This document shows positions 10,008 through 19,097 of a stretch of DNA of 64,000 nucleotides, one piece after another (positions within the stretch are counted from its first letter, which is position 1; every line of letters starts with the position of its first letter). Made by a program: the position numbers and the translations under genes. The stretch is from the NCBI RefSeq assembly GCF_005281475.1, contig NZ_CP040106.1, positions 5,931,001-5,995,000 on the forward strand, read 5' to 3'. The notes below the pieces were generated by a model. The model was not told the DNA's origin, did not search any database, and was given only the letters and a program-made list of their open reading frames with translations. This DNA comes from Echinicola rosea. Lineage in GTDB: Bacteria > Bacteroidota > Bacteroidia > Cytophagales > Cyclobacteriaceae.

Positions 10008-10598
10008 ATGACTATCTCAAAAAACAAAGAGGATAAGGAATTAAATTACTCAAGTCTGGACGATATCCAGCTGATAGAGCTAATCATCAAAAACAATGAC
10101 TCTAAGTTATTTGGGACCCTGTACGATAGGTATTCCAATATAGTTTATAACAAATGCCTGAGTTTTGTAAAGAGCAAGGACGAAGCCCAGGATTTGACAC
10201 ATGATATATTTATCAAGCTCTTTTTCAATCTCAAAAAATTTAAGGGAGAAGCCAAATTTTCCAGTTGGCTATATTCCTTTACCTATAATTTCTGTGTAAA
10301 CTACGTTCAGCGAAAATACCAGAAAAAAAAGGAAACGTTCCAGAGTTTGGATGACTTACAAAATCACCCCTATGATGAAATCGATGATAGTGAAATCTAT
10401 AAAATGCAGGCCGAACGCCTACAAAAATCTCTCAAGTCCCTTGATCCCAATGATAAAATGGTCTTGTTGATGAAATACATGGATGGAATGTCCTTGAAAG
10501 AAATCCAACACGCCATAGGAGTGGGGGAGTCAGCGGTGAAAATGAGAATTAATCGTGCAAAACAGCGATTATTGGATATTTATAAAAATATTGACTGA
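10008..10598 (+). CDS. ECF-type RNA polymerase sigma factor
   Basis: 196 aa from the ATG at 10008; the open frame reaches back to 9957 but those residues do not look like sigma sequence. Region 2 is visible in YDRYSNIVYNKCLSFVKSKD with the following EAQDLTHDIF and FSSWLYSFTYNF, and region 4 in LKSLDPNDKMVLLMKYMDGM with LKEIQHAIGVGESAVKMRIN. The stop overlaps the start of the next gene (TGATG), so the two are translationally coupled. No classical anti-sigma factor follows; instead come a 63-aa protein and an MscS channel. Confidence 0.88.
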   Translation: MTISKNKEDKELNYSSLDDIQLIELIIKNNDSKLFGTLYDRYSNIVYNKCLSFVKSKDEAQDLTHDIFIKLFFNLKKFKGEAKFSSWLYSFTYNFCVNYVQRKYQKKKETFQSLDDLQNHPYDEIDDSEIYKMQAERLQKSLKSLDPNDKMVLLMKYMDGMSLKEIQHAIGVGESAVKMRINRAKQRLLDIYKNID

Positions 10599-10789
10599 TG
10601 AATAATCCTTTTCAAGAAATAATCAGTGACGAGAAATTACCAGAATATATCCGGCAAAAGGTAATTGACGACATCAATTTGATAAAATTATCGATTGATA
10701 TGGCGGACCTTTTCATGGTAAAGAGCCCTAATGTATTGGGAACTTTATTTGATGATAAAGATGATAAAAATGAAAATCCTGAGTTTTAA
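10598..10789 (+). CDS. Small helical protein coupled to the sigma factor
   Basis: 63 aa; its ATG overlaps the TGA of the sigma gene. The sequence (ISDEKLPEYIRQKVIDDINL, then SIDMADLFMVKSPNVLGTLF) is predicted helical, acidic at the C-terminus, and without signal peptide or membrane segment. From general memory, similar short proteins recur beside ECF sigma genes in Bacteroidota, but I know of no function. Position suggests it modulates the sigma factor or links it to the channel gene 13 bases downstream. A cytoplasmic anti-sigma-like role is only a hypothesis. Confidence 0.7.
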   Translation: MNNPFQEIISDEKLPEYIRQKVIDDINLIKLSIDMADLFMVKSPNVLGTLFDDKDDKNENPEF

Positions 10790-10802
10790 AATTACTACTA
10801 CT

Positions 10803-11630
10803 ATGAAAGATGTATTTACCCATACTGATTGGAGCTTATACTTAGTGGACAACACACTTAAACAAATCAGTGACCTGTTACCAAGACTGGTCGTATTCAT
10901 TGTACTGCTGATAGCAGCTTGGCTGATCATGCGCGGGCTCCTTTTTTTAATCAAAAAACTGCTTAAACTGTCAAGGATCGACGAACTGGCACATAACTTA
11001 AGTGAAAGTGAATTGTTTAACCACATCAATATAAAACCTACCGCTATTATACTGGCTTTTGCGAGGTTCTTCTTCATACTCTTGATCGTAATTTTCAGTG
11101 CTGACTTCTTACAGCTCCACGCTGTTTCTGACGAAATCAGTAAATTCCTGGGGTATATTCCTCAAGTGTTCGTGGCCATGGTACTTTTTGCACTGGGCGT
11201 GTACTTGTCCATTGTGGTCAAAAAATTCATCAGAGGACTCCTTAAGTCCTTTGGTTCGTCGGGGGCCTCCGTGATATCCAATATTGTCAGCTATATAATC
11301 CTGATCATAGTTGGAATTACAGCCATGAGCCAAGCGGGGATCAATACCCAAGTCATCACCGATAACCTTTCGCTGGTACTCGGGGCATTTTTGGCCTGTT
11401 TTGCCATCGCCATTGGACTGGGATCCAGGGATATAGTACAAAGAATACTGTACAGTTTTTATTCAAAAAAGAACTACCAAATAGGCCAACACATTAGATT
11501 TGATGATATCGAAGGTCAAATCCTCGCCATTGACAATATATCCATCACGCTTAAAACCGAAAGTGGAAGGATGATCGTCCCCATTAAGGATTTGGTGGAC
11601 ACCAAAGTGAAAATACTGAACAATAATTGA
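10803..11630 (+). CDS. MscS-family mechanosensitive channel
   Basis: 275 aa from the ATG at 10803; the frame is open from 10731 inside the previous gene. Membrane helices are seen near residues 22-45, 80-102, 110-140 and 160-215. The stretch LGAFLACFAIAIGLGSRDIV corresponds to the Gly/Ala-rich pore helix and start of the beta domain, followed by YQIGQHIRFDDIEGQILAID, the usual MscS beta-domain pattern. The C-terminal vestibule is short. It follows the sigma-factor and 63-aa genes on the same strand, so expression may depend on that sigma factor as an envelope or osmotic response, an inference. Confidence 0.8.
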   Translation: MKDVFTHTDWSLYLVDNTLKQISDLLPRLVVFIVLLIAAWLIMRGLLFLIKKLLKLSRIDELAHNLSESELFNHINIKPTAIILAFARFFFILLIVIFSADFLQLHAVSDEISKFLGYIPQVFVAMVLFALGVYLSIVVKKFIRGLLKSFGSSGASVISNIVSYIILIIVGITAMSQAGINTQVITDNLSLVLGAFLACFAIAIGLGSRDIVQRILYSFYSKKNYQIGQHIRFDDIEGQILAIDNISITLKTESGRMIVPIKDLVDTKVKILNNN

Positions 11631-11750
11631 GATAAAAACATAGGGGCTTTCCCAATTTAAATCTCGGGAGAGCTTCCTTTCTGATTGGCCTTTCAGAGGG
11701 CAGGTGAGTTTTAGGAAACCGAAATAATCCTTCCTCATTTCGTTTAGACT

Positions 11751-11842
11751 CGTTGTGCCGACAGCTATGCTGCGGAACCACTGATGTCAAATCAACGCTT
11801 AAATGACGGGTAAGGCCGTAATGGATTTTTGACAAGATCAAG
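11751..11842 (+). repeat. Intergenic repeat family, copy A
   Basis: 92 bases align without gaps to 29974-30065 with about 14 differences (roughly 85% identity). The part from TAAGGC onward also matches copy C near 61.9 kb on the opposite strand. Shared marks are CTTAAATGACGGGTAAGG and the AT-rich GGATTTT segment before GATCAAG. The downstream part resembles copy B only weakly. Confidence 0.8.
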
Positions 11843-11958
11843 GAAAAAAACGACCTTATCCATGAAAAGTCGGCTATGAAGTATCTCCAATTCTTCACCA
11901 TAGGCCTATGCGCATCCTGCCTTAGACATCAAAGCTTGGTAACAGCTACGGCCAAAAG

Positions 11959-11996
11959 TCCTCTGCAATGTCCCAAAGGAGGCACATTGCAGAGGA
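11959..11996 (-). terminator. Hairpin downstream of the phosphodiesterase gene
   Basis: A perfect 13-bp stem (TCCTCTGCAATGT at 11959-11971 with its complement at 11984-11996) and 12-nt loop. Read on the minus strand it is followed by CTTTTGG, a short T-run, 76 bases after the phosphodiesterase stop. It may end the susC-susD-phosphodiesterase transcript. Its minus-strand sequence includes the 12-mer TTTGGGACATTG, also found at 62.2 and 62.6 kb. Confidence 0.5.
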
Positions 11997-12071
11997 TCAA
12001 TTGAACTCTTAAAAGTCCGCTTGGGCAGATTAGGCCATGCACAGGTCACTGTGATAAAATAAATCTTCTTC

Positions 12072-13304
12072 TTACTCTTCTACGACCCAGTAATTCAAAT
12101 AACCGGAGGGCGTCTCCAACACCACTTTCAGCAACTTGGAGTCTAGCCCATCCAGCAAGACCGTTGCCGCTTCATCATCGAGATTTACTTCGCCAAAATC
12201 CCAGTAGTTGTCAAGGCCACCATTTTGGAAATTATTGGAAGGGGCAATCCACACCCGGCCTCTCTCACCTTTTGCAAAAGCTTTCCATCCCAGCTTCAGG
12301 CTTTCCCTTACACGGTCCACCTCAAAATCTGCTGCCGATACATGGCCTACGAAAGAAACACCGTCCAATTCCATCGCTTGATTCTTGGGAAGCGAGAGGC
12401 CCAAATGATGGGCTAAAGAAGGAAATATATCCACCATCTCCTGTTCATTGTCCATAAAGTACCCGTTGAGATTATCGGCGTTGGTCGCGATCCAAATTTT
12501 GCGTTCACGTTCACTCTGACCGCCGTGGCCATATCCATCCACCGTGCGGCCATGGTCTGTAGTGACCACCAGCATCCAGTCTTCCTCAAAATTGGCTTCT
12601 CTGTACTTTATGGCCTCCCAGATCCTTCCAATCTGAACATCAGCCTTCTTTACACCATCTATCATTTCGGGGCTATTGCCGTACTTGTGCCCCATATCAT
12701 CCGAGTACTCCAGGTACACCCAAGCCAAATCTGGTCCTTCTTTTCTGACATGGGCAGCCGCCTCCTTGGATACTGCCTCATCAATCAGGTGTATAAACTC
12801 CCGCTGCTCATCGTGCGGGAAGTGAAGCGTGTCGATTTCCATTCCATCATAGTAGTAATCAAAGGAAAAATGCCCCGTGGCAGGTAAATTGGCACCGACA
12901 AGCTTTGTCCGATTATCCAGCCACGTAGAATATATGGCTGTTTTCTTGGATGGAAATACCGTCTTAAACGCCTTAAAGATGGTGGGGTAATAGTAATTGG
13001 GCTGTTTAATGGAATTGCCCCAGACATTGTGCTTATTGGCCCACGTGCCTGTCAGCAGGGAATTGTAACCTACCGCAGAAATAGTAGGTGTCTCACTGTA
13101 GGTCTCGGGATCCCCGCCCATGATGGCCATGGTAAATCCCCCTTCAGCAGCTACCGCATCGATATTGGGCGTATCCACCGTATCGACCACATCTTTAGGG
13201 ATGCCGTCCACAATGACAAAAAGTGCCTTTTTTGTCTTTTCTTGGCCCCATGATTGCCCAAGTACAAAAACCAGAAGCGATACTATCATTATTTTTTTCA
13301 TCAT
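12072..13304 (-). CDS. Secreted NPP-type phosphodiesterase/phosphatase
   Basis: 410 aa with a signal peptide (cleavage near GQSWGQ). It belongs to the alkaline phosphatase superfamily, type I phosphodiesterase/nucleotide pyrophosphatase branch. Metal ligands are apparent: Asp33 in VIVDG, the probable nucleophile Thr74 in ETPTIS before SLLTG, the DMGH segment, TTDHG, and a later His in YGHGG. It should hydrolyse a phosphoester or phosphodiester in the periplasm or at the surface. It lies 197 bases after susD on the same strand, so it is probably the enzyme for the ligand imported by that SusCD pair, suggesting a phosphorylated glycan, nucleotide or lipid head group. Substrate is inferred only. 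Confidence 0.82.
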   Translation of the reverse strand: MMKKIMIVSLLVFVLGQSWGQEKTKKALFVIVDGIPKDVVDTVDTPNIDAVAAEGGFTMAIMGGDPETYSETPTISAVGYNSLLTGTWANKHNVWGNSIKQPNYYYPTIFKAFKTVFPSKKTAIYSTWLDNRTKLVGANLPATGHFSFDYYYDGMEIDTLHFPHDEQREFIHLIDEAVSKEAAAHVRKEGPDLAWVYLEYSDDMGHKYGNSPEMIDGVKKADVQIGRIWEAIKYREANFEEDWMLVVTTDHGRTVDGYGHGGQSERERKIWIATNADNLNGYFMDNEQEMVDIFPSLAHHLGLSLPKNQAMELDGVSFVGHVSAADFEVDRVRESLKLGWKAFAKGERGRVWIAPSNNFQNGGLDNYWDFGEVNLDDEAATVLLDGLDSKLLKVVLETPSGYLNYWVVEE

Positions 13305-13501
13305 TTAGATTGTTGTTTTAATTAACATAAGTTGATTCCCTTTCCTCCCAACAGTTGGTTAAGGTGCCCCATTTGGCAGATAACATTAATTGGCCGGCAC
13401 TAAGGAAAGGGTGCAGGGCCTGGAAGCTCATTTGCACTGTCCGCTGGCCCGATTACCTTTCTACTTGGGTCTTCGACACCTGTTATTTTTTTTCACCCCA
13501 C

Positions 13502-15301
13502 TTACTCCCAACCAAAGATTTGTTCCAAATTGGGGTTAAGGGTCACTTGCTGAATGGGGATAGGGCGGTAGTAGTATTTAGGCTCTTCAAAATTCCTCAC
13601 CCTAGTATCAGTGATCATATTGCCTCCAGCTTCACCATTGGCCAGGTACACGTCCACATTCTCGCCGATTAGTCCGGCTTTATAATAAATCAGAAATTCT
13701 CCCAAGCTATTTTTCTCCTTGGCATCCCCAGTAGGAATATCAGAATCCTTACTTATCAAAATCACGTCTTCCACATCATCGCCCGTAAGGTCATACTTGC
13801 CCAGGCCTGGAAAATACATTCCTTCAGGGATTTTTTCCAGTAGCTCCCCTGCATGCCAACGCATCAAGTCATCATAACGGTAACCTTCAAGTGCCATTTC
13901 CACTCTTCTTTCCCTACGAATTTCCAACAATACCCCTTGATTACTCCCGCTTACATTTGGGTATTTTTGTGATAAAAAGGCATCAGGTGCAGCATTGGCC
14001 ATAGCTAAATCCAAAGCAGGCATTCCTACACGAGTCCTTAACAAATTGACGGAAGCATCTAGGTCCGCTTGGGTAAGTTCATTGAGTTCGGCTTTGGCCT
14101 CAGCAAAAGTCAGCAATACTTCTGCATAGCGATAAACAGGAAAATCCACGCTCGCCACTTCCACGTTATCGATGGTATTGGCATAGCCTTTTAGCTGGTG
14201 ATATCCCGTGAAATTCTTGTTCAGTGATTGGATATAGGAGGTAGCATTGGGCTCCCTGACCCACCCAGGATAGGCTATAGTCTGCATTAATCGTGGATCT
14301 CTGTTTTCAAATTCTTTCACAAAACCAAGCTGCTCATGTCCGGTCATGTTGGTGTAACTGCTACCATCTGCCATCAGGTAGCTCATGACCAAGTCCCTTG
14401 AGGGAGACTGCTCATAATCCCCAAAGACCGTATAGTTAATATCACTACTCCGGTCTTTATTGACATCATAGGGGTTTGGAAGAATCACCTCGGGATTTCC
14501 CGTTAAGTCTTGGCTGGAAAACAGCGCCGCATAATCCCTACCTGGGTTTCCTGTGGAGTAAATTGAAAAGTGGCCAGCATCCATGATCTCTTTGGCCAAA
14601 TCCCTTGCTATCTCCAAAAACTCCAATGATGATGCTGCTAGGCCAAGCTCGCCATGATACTTCCTGTAGGTGCCTTCATAAAGTGCCACACGGGCAAAAA
14701 AGGTTTTTACTGCCCATACATCTGGCGTCCCTTTGGGCACAGAAGACCGTACATTTTCTGCTGCAAACTCCAAATCTGCCATCATGTTTCGCACCACCAT
14801 ATCCCTTGGATCCCTAGGCTTATAGAGCTGCTCATCGTCCGGATTCAGCGTGTTTTCATACCAAGGCACATCGGAATAGCGCTTCACTTTTCCAAAATAA
14901 AACACTGCCCTATAGTACCGTGCCAATCCAGCAAAATGGTTTTTGGCCTCTTCAGATGCGTCAGCGCGCTGATAATTATCCAGAAAATAATTAATATCCC
15001 GCAGCCTTCCCCAGCTCCACCCACCGGTAATGGTCTGCGAACTTGGGTCACCTGTCATCATTGTCTTGACTTCCACGGCACCGGTAGTCGCCATGTTATC
15101 CGTACTTTGGTCTGCATGGTATGCTCCACTGGCACTTTGCAGTGACAATAATCCGTTTACATAGAGCTGCAAATCTTCTTCTGTCTTGAAGAACTCCTCA
15201 GGTGCCACGGAGGTTTGTGGGTACCTGTCCAAAAACTCCTCATCACAGGCGCTCAAAGAAAGCATCGCTAAGGCACCTAATAAAATTATATGTCTTTTCA
15301 T
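13502..15301 (-). CDS. SusD/RagB-family nutrient-binding lipoprotein
   Basis: 599 aa. A lipobox at LSLSAC (Cys19) is followed by DEEFLDRYPQTSVAPEEFFK, the standard SusD start. Internal TPR-like helices include AKNHFAGLARYYRAVFYFGK, and the C-terminal half carries the conserved EIRRERRVEMALEGYRYDDLMRW stretch (here in two parts: EIRRERRVEMALEGYRY then DDLMRWHAGE). It is the surface lid that captures ligand for the SusC porin encoded 20 bases upstream. No glycoside hydrolase or lyase lies nearby, so the locus is not a normal polysaccharide utilisation locus; the neighbouring hydrolase is a phosphodiesterase. Confidence 0.92.
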   Translation of the reverse strand: MKRHIILLGALAMLSLSACDEEFLDRYPQTSVAPEEFFKTEEDLQLYVNGLLSLQSASGAYHADQSTDNMATTGAVEVKTMMTGDPSSQTITGGWSWGRLRDINYFLDNYQRADASEEAKNHFAGLARYYRAVFYFGKVKRYSDVPWYENTLNPDDEQLYKPRDPRDMVVRNMMADLEFAAENVRSSVPKGTPDVWAVKTFFARVALYEGTYRKYHGELGLAASSLEFLEIARDLAKEIMDAGHFSIYSTGNPGRDYAALFSSQDLTGNPEVILPNPYDVNKDRSSDINYTVFGDYEQSPSRDLVMSYLMADGSSYTNMTGHEQLGFVKEFENRDPRLMQTIAYPGWVREPNATSYIQSLNKNFTGYHQLKGYANTIDNVEVASVDFPVYRYAEVLLTFAEAKAELNELTQADLDASVNLLRTRVGMPALDLAMANAAPDAFLSQKYPNVSGSNQGVLLEIRRERRVEMALEGYRYDDLMRWHAGELLEKIPEGMYFPGLGKYDLTGDDVEDVILISKDSDIPTGDAKEKNSLGEFLIYYKAGLIGENVDVYLANGEAGGNMITDTRVRNFEEPKYYYRPIPIQQVTLNPNLEQIFGWE

Positions 15302-15321
15302 GGTATTATCAATGTCTATTT

Positions 15322-18300
15322 TTACAAATCAATATTCACCCCAAAAGCGAGCTTACGCTGAAATGGATATGCCCAACCATAGCCATCATTCACCGCTTCT
15401 GGATCCACAAATTTCTTGATAGAGGAAAATTCATAAAGATTTTCTCCCGTCACAAAAACCCTTAAACGGCTGACCTTTATCTTATCCGTGATAGACCGGG
15501 GAAGGCTGTATCCTATCGTAATGTTCTTTACCCTGAGATAAGCGGCATTTTGCAAGTACTTGGTCTGGGAAATATCCAAGCCCCCGCCATAATTATTATC
15601 GGCCATCCAAGATTGTAGTACGGGAAATTCCGAGTCCAAATTGGCCTCCGCCAGTCCAGCATCAATATAGGACTGGGAGTGCTGTGCCATCAATGCCTCG
15701 TCATCTGCTGTTGCCCTATAAAAGTCCAAGTTCCAAGGGTAAATATTCGCATATGGCTGCTGATACGGCCCCCAGTACAGGTAATGCCGCGGGTAATAAT
15801 CTTTTTTACCCACACCCTGCAAGAACATCGAAAAGTCAAAACCATTCCAGGCCAAGTTCATATTCAGCCCATACCGGTACCTCGCAGTTGTATTACCAAT
15901 GATACTTAAATCTTTCGGATCGCCAGTGGTCAAGCCCTGCTCAATTTTACCGTCTTCGTTCTGGTCAATGTACTTCGGCCAGCCGGGCACAATATCCAAT
16001 GCACCCCAAGGAATAATCGCCGTCTGGTCCAAGGCGGCTATTTCATCTTCACTCTGGAAAAAACCATCATTGGTCAACCCCCATATCTCTCCTAGCTCCT
16101 GGCCTTCCCGATAGGTCGACAACAAACCATTTTCATTTTCAAACTTGATGATGTGGGACCGTGAATCCGAAAGCATCCCTTTGACATCAAAGGTCACTGG
16201 ATTGGACATGTCTCCAAAACTGGTCCTGTAAGAAAGAGACAACTCATAGCCTTTGGTACGCAGATCGGCAGCATTTTGCTGGGGTGGACTGGTACCCAAC
16301 ACGCCCGGAAGCTCTACAGGATCAGTCAGCATACCTTTCGTGTCCCTGACAAAATAGTCAAATGCCGCCGTCAATTTATCATTGAACATCCCTATGTCCG
16401 CTCCTATGTTTTTGGTCACTATTCTTTCCCAAGTATAATTATTGGGATCCACCGCCAAAGCTGGCGATGAAGTGATCACCGTCTGGCGATTTCCATCTAT
16501 CAAATAAGATGACAGGTCTGTGGGAAGGGATTGAATATATCCAAAGTTAGCCACATCCTGATTGCCAAGGCTACCATATGACGCCCTTAACTTAAAGGTC
16601 GGAATAGTGTTTTGTAACCCTCCAAAGAAGCGCTCCTCGCTCATCACCCAAGCACCAGAGATGGACGGGAAAAAACCCCAGCGATCATTGACAGGAAACC
16701 TAGAAGAACCATCGTAGCGTCCATTCATCTCAAGGATATAACGGTCCTTAAACGTATAGTTTATCCTACCGAAGGCACTTCGGGTAGCATAGGTACTATA
16801 ACTTGGCGTAATGAACGCATCACCTGAAGTCAAGCCTATATAAGGAAGGGATGAAGAAATCAGCACCCTTTTCTCCGATTCCACAGAAGAATACTCATAG
16901 TTTTCCTGATTATAGCCCAACAAGATCCCAAAATCATGATCACCAAAAGATGTTGAATAATTACCAAACAGATCAAAAATGGTATTGATAAGCGTCCCGT
17001 TTCGTTCTACTACCGAGCCGTCTCCCCCCTCTGTCCGAATGTCATCAGGCCCATAACCAATATCAAATTTCCGTGTATCATAATGATACTTCCATTGCTC
17101 CCTTTTGAAGCTGCCTCGTCCGGTTACGGTAAGATCGCCATCAAGGAAGCTACCCGTTGCACTTAGGATATCTTGAAAACCTATGCGGTCATCCTGATTT
17201 CTTCCACCATCTGTCAGCTCTGCGGCCAATCTACCTGCATCCGTATTGGCCCAGCTGCCATCAGGATTGACGGCCACCTGCGTCGGCTGCAAATAGTAAA
17301 TATCAGTAATGCTACTGGTAGGCTCCGCTTGCTTGGTCTGGTAAACATTCAAGTTATTATCTATTTTGAGCCACTTTAGCGGGTTAACAGTGATTCTGGC
17401 CCTAATAGAGTACCTGTCCCAGTAATCCGGTGCCAGTTTATTCATCCCGTTTTCCTTATTATAGTCTGCTGACAAGTAATACCCTATCGCCTTCTCTCCC
17501 CCACTGCTGCCACTGATGGACAGGCTATGATTTGTAGAAAAACTGGCTGAATTAAAAAAGTACCCGTACCAATCATTACTGCCCATATAGGCCCATCGTG
17601 TAGGATCATTGGGGTCCAGTCGGACATCTTCTACGGAAGGGTTTTCAGAACGCTCCTTTGCCCATTGATAGTGCTCATCAGAGTAATTCACATAATCCCA
17701 AGGGGTATTGTTAGTAGAAGTTTCCAAGACCCTTGAGTATATATAGGGATCTGTAATGGGGTCGGGAAGTACCGTGGGCTTTCCCCAAGAAAAGTAGTTG
17801 TTATAGGTAATGCGTTGCTTCCCTTCTTTACCGGTCTTAGTGGTGACCAGCACCACACCAAATGCTGCTCTCGCGCCGTAAATCGCAGCTGAAGCAGCAT
17901 CACGAAGTACAGAGTAGGATTCGATATCCGAAGGATTCAGCCTCAACAGGTCATCATAAGTCCCCGCTACCCCATCAATAACGATCAATGGACCACCCCC
18001 ATTAATAGACGTAAATCCCCTGATATTAATATCAGGAACAGTACCGGGTTTGCCTCCTCTGTAGGTGATATTTAGCCCTGGACTTGCTCCCTGAAGCCCT
18101 TGCATCACATTGGCGACCGGTCTATTGACAATATCCTCGCCTGAAATCTGGTCAACGGCTCCTGTCACATTGATCTTCTTCTGGGTACCGTAGCCCACTA
18201 CCACCACTTGATCAAGCAGTGTTTCTTCCTCTTCCATAACCACGTCAATCACCGTCCGTCCATCTACCGGCACCTCAGCCTTGGCGTAACCAATAAACGA

Positions 18301-18555
18301 AAAAACCAAGGTTCCACTTTCGGGTGCGCTAAGGGAATACTTGCCCTCAATATCGGTCACCGTTCCGATTTGTGTTCCTTTTACCAACACTGAAATACCA
18401 GGAACAGTCATACCGTTTCCTGCATCAGTAACTGTTCCCTTCACGTTCACTTGCGCAAAGGCCATCTCCTGGAAGCACAAGAAGACAATAACCATTGTCC
18501 CCAATCTCCTTCCAAACCTTCCGAATACGGAGTAGTCGTGTAAATTCTGTTTCAT
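15322..18555 (-). CDS. SusC/RagA-family TonB-linked outer-membrane transporter
   Basis: 1077 aa from the ATG at 18555. The frame stays open to 18738, but only the 18555 start places a signal peptide (ending AFAQ) at the N-terminus. Residues about 35-115 form the carboxypeptidase-D-like domain (VKGTVTDAGNGMTVPGISVL), followed by a TonB-box/plug region (VVVGYGTQKKINVTGAVDQI) and a 22-strand barrel ending KLAFGVNIDL. No STN domain is seen, so signalling through an anti-sigma factor is unlikely. It forms the import channel with SusD. Control is probably by the divergent TetR protein, given shared sites in the 542-bp gap. Confidence 0.92.
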   Translation of the reverse strand: MKQNLHDYSVFGRFGRRLGTMVIVFLCFQEMAFAQVNVKGTVTDAGNGMTVPGISVLVKGTQIGTVTDIEGKYSLSAPESGTLVFSFIGYAKAEVPVDGRTVIDVVMEEEETLLDQVVVVGYGTQKKINVTGAVDQISGEDIVNRPVANVMQGLQGASPGLNITYRGGKPGTVPDINIRGFTSINGGGPLIVIDGVAGTYDDLLRLNPSDIESYSVLRDAASAAIYGARAAFGVVLVTTKTGKEGKQRITYNNYFSWGKPTVLPDPITDPYIYSRVLETSTNNTPWDYVNYSDEHYQWAKERSENPSVEDVRLDPNDPTRWAYMGSNDWYGYFFNSASFSTNHSLSISGSSGGEKAIGYYLSADYNKENGMNKLAPDYWDRYSIRARITVNPLKWLKIDNNLNVYQTKQAEPTSSITDIYYLQPTQVAVNPDGSWANTDAGRLAAELTDGGRNQDDRIGFQDILSATGSFLDGDLTVTGRGSFKREQWKYHYDTRKFDIGYGPDDIRTEGGDGSVVERNGTLINTIFDLFGNYSTSFGDHDFGILLGYNQENYEYSSVESEKRVLISSSLPYIGLTSGDAFITPSYSTYATRSAFGRINYTFKDRYILEMNGRYDGSSRFPVNDRWGFFPSISGAWVMSEERFFGGLQNTIPTFKLRASYGSLGNQDVANFGYIQSLPTDLSSYLIDGNRQTVITSSPALAVDPNNYTWERIVTKNIGADIGMFNDKLTAAFDYFVRDTKGMLTDPVELPGVLGTSPPQQNAADLRTKGYELSLSYRTSFGDMSNPVTFDVKGMLSDSRSHIIKFENENGLLSTYREGQELGEIWGLTNDGFFQSEDEIAALDQTAIIPWGALDIVPGWPKYIDQNEDGKIEQGLTTGDPKDLSIIGNTTARYRYGLNMNLAWNGFDFSMFLQGVGKKDYYPRHYLYWGPYQQPYANIYPWNLDFYRATADDEALMAQHSQSYIDAGLAEANLDSEFPVLQSWMADNNYGGGLDISQTKYLQNAAYLRVKNITIGYSLPRSITDKIKVSRLRVFVTGENLYEFSSIKKFVDPEAVNDGYGWAYPFQRKLAFGVNIDL

Positions 18556-18616
18556 AAAATAATTTTTTAACGGGTGTTTTTTACGGAATATTCCATGCCA
18601 ACAAGACTTAAAACGA

Positions 18617-18659
18617 TTCAATATTTTTATTGAACATTCATTCAATATTAAATATTGAA
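18617..18659. promoter_or_regulatory. Three overlapping dyads upstream of susC (putative TetR operators)
   Basis: Within 43 bases: TTCAATA-TTTT-TATTGAA (18617-18634), ATTGAA-CATTCA-TTCAAT (18629-18646) and the 19-nt palindrome TTCAATATTaAATATTGAA (18641-18659). All are exact dyads built on TTCAAT/ATTGAA half-sites. They lie 62-104 bases before the susC start and face the divergent TetR gene. Dyads of this size are normal operators for TetR dimers, so repression or anti-repression of susC is likely. Confidence 0.55.
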
Positions 18660-19019
18660 AATAACAATTCAAAAGAAAACAATATCTTTTTTGTTGCGAT
18701 TTATAGATATTTAACGTTAAAATAACACTGAAAATCAAAACTTCACGAAAACGAAATTATTGGATAACAAACCTTAAAAAGGACATTATGGCGAAAAGTT
18801 CAGATTATTTATAACGAGGGTTGCCGCAGATGATAGGCTTCTATTGGCAGCTTGCTTGAGCACACACTTTTATTCATTGTTTTTAAAACCCGGAACGTAC
18901 ATTAGCCTACCTATCCAGATCCCAGATGCATCAACCGGGGTTAAAAAAGTCTCCAAAAATCCATAAAGAGACAGGTAGGCGCCTATATACCCAATGGGAA
19001 AAATGTCAGCAAAATATAC

Positions 19020-19035
19020 TGAACATTCAATCAAA
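19020..19035. promoter_or_regulatory. Motif shared with the susC operators, upstream of tetR
   Basis: TGAACATTCAATCAAA at 19020-19035 shares the exact 10-mer TGAACATTCA with 18631-18640 and lies 63 bases before the TetR start. It suggests autoregulation together with control of susC. Confidence 0.45.
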
Positions 19036-19097
19036 ATCATATCTTGCGACCAAACCGAACCATCAAAGCGCAAACGGGGAATATTAGTATATTTAGC

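Larger units (their letters stand above)
11631..12071. other. Intergenic region with repeat copy A
   Basis: This lies between the convergent MscS and phosphodiesterase genes. It contains repeat copy A (11751-11842) and a hairpin that may terminate the minus-strand operon. A minus-strand frame at 11584-11901 is open across the repeat but reflects repeat sequence, not a gene. Confidence 0.6.

Noticed and set aside
11584..11901. Minus-strand 105-codon frame sharing a stretch like LTRHLSV with the frame at 29786-30145
   Set aside because: The similarity comes from the repeat itself. Differences between copies mostly change amino acids, there is no start signal, and the frames end differently.
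13305..13501. Gene between susD and the phosphodiesterase
   Set aside because: Only short opposite-strand frames exist and no conserved features; treated as an operon spacer.
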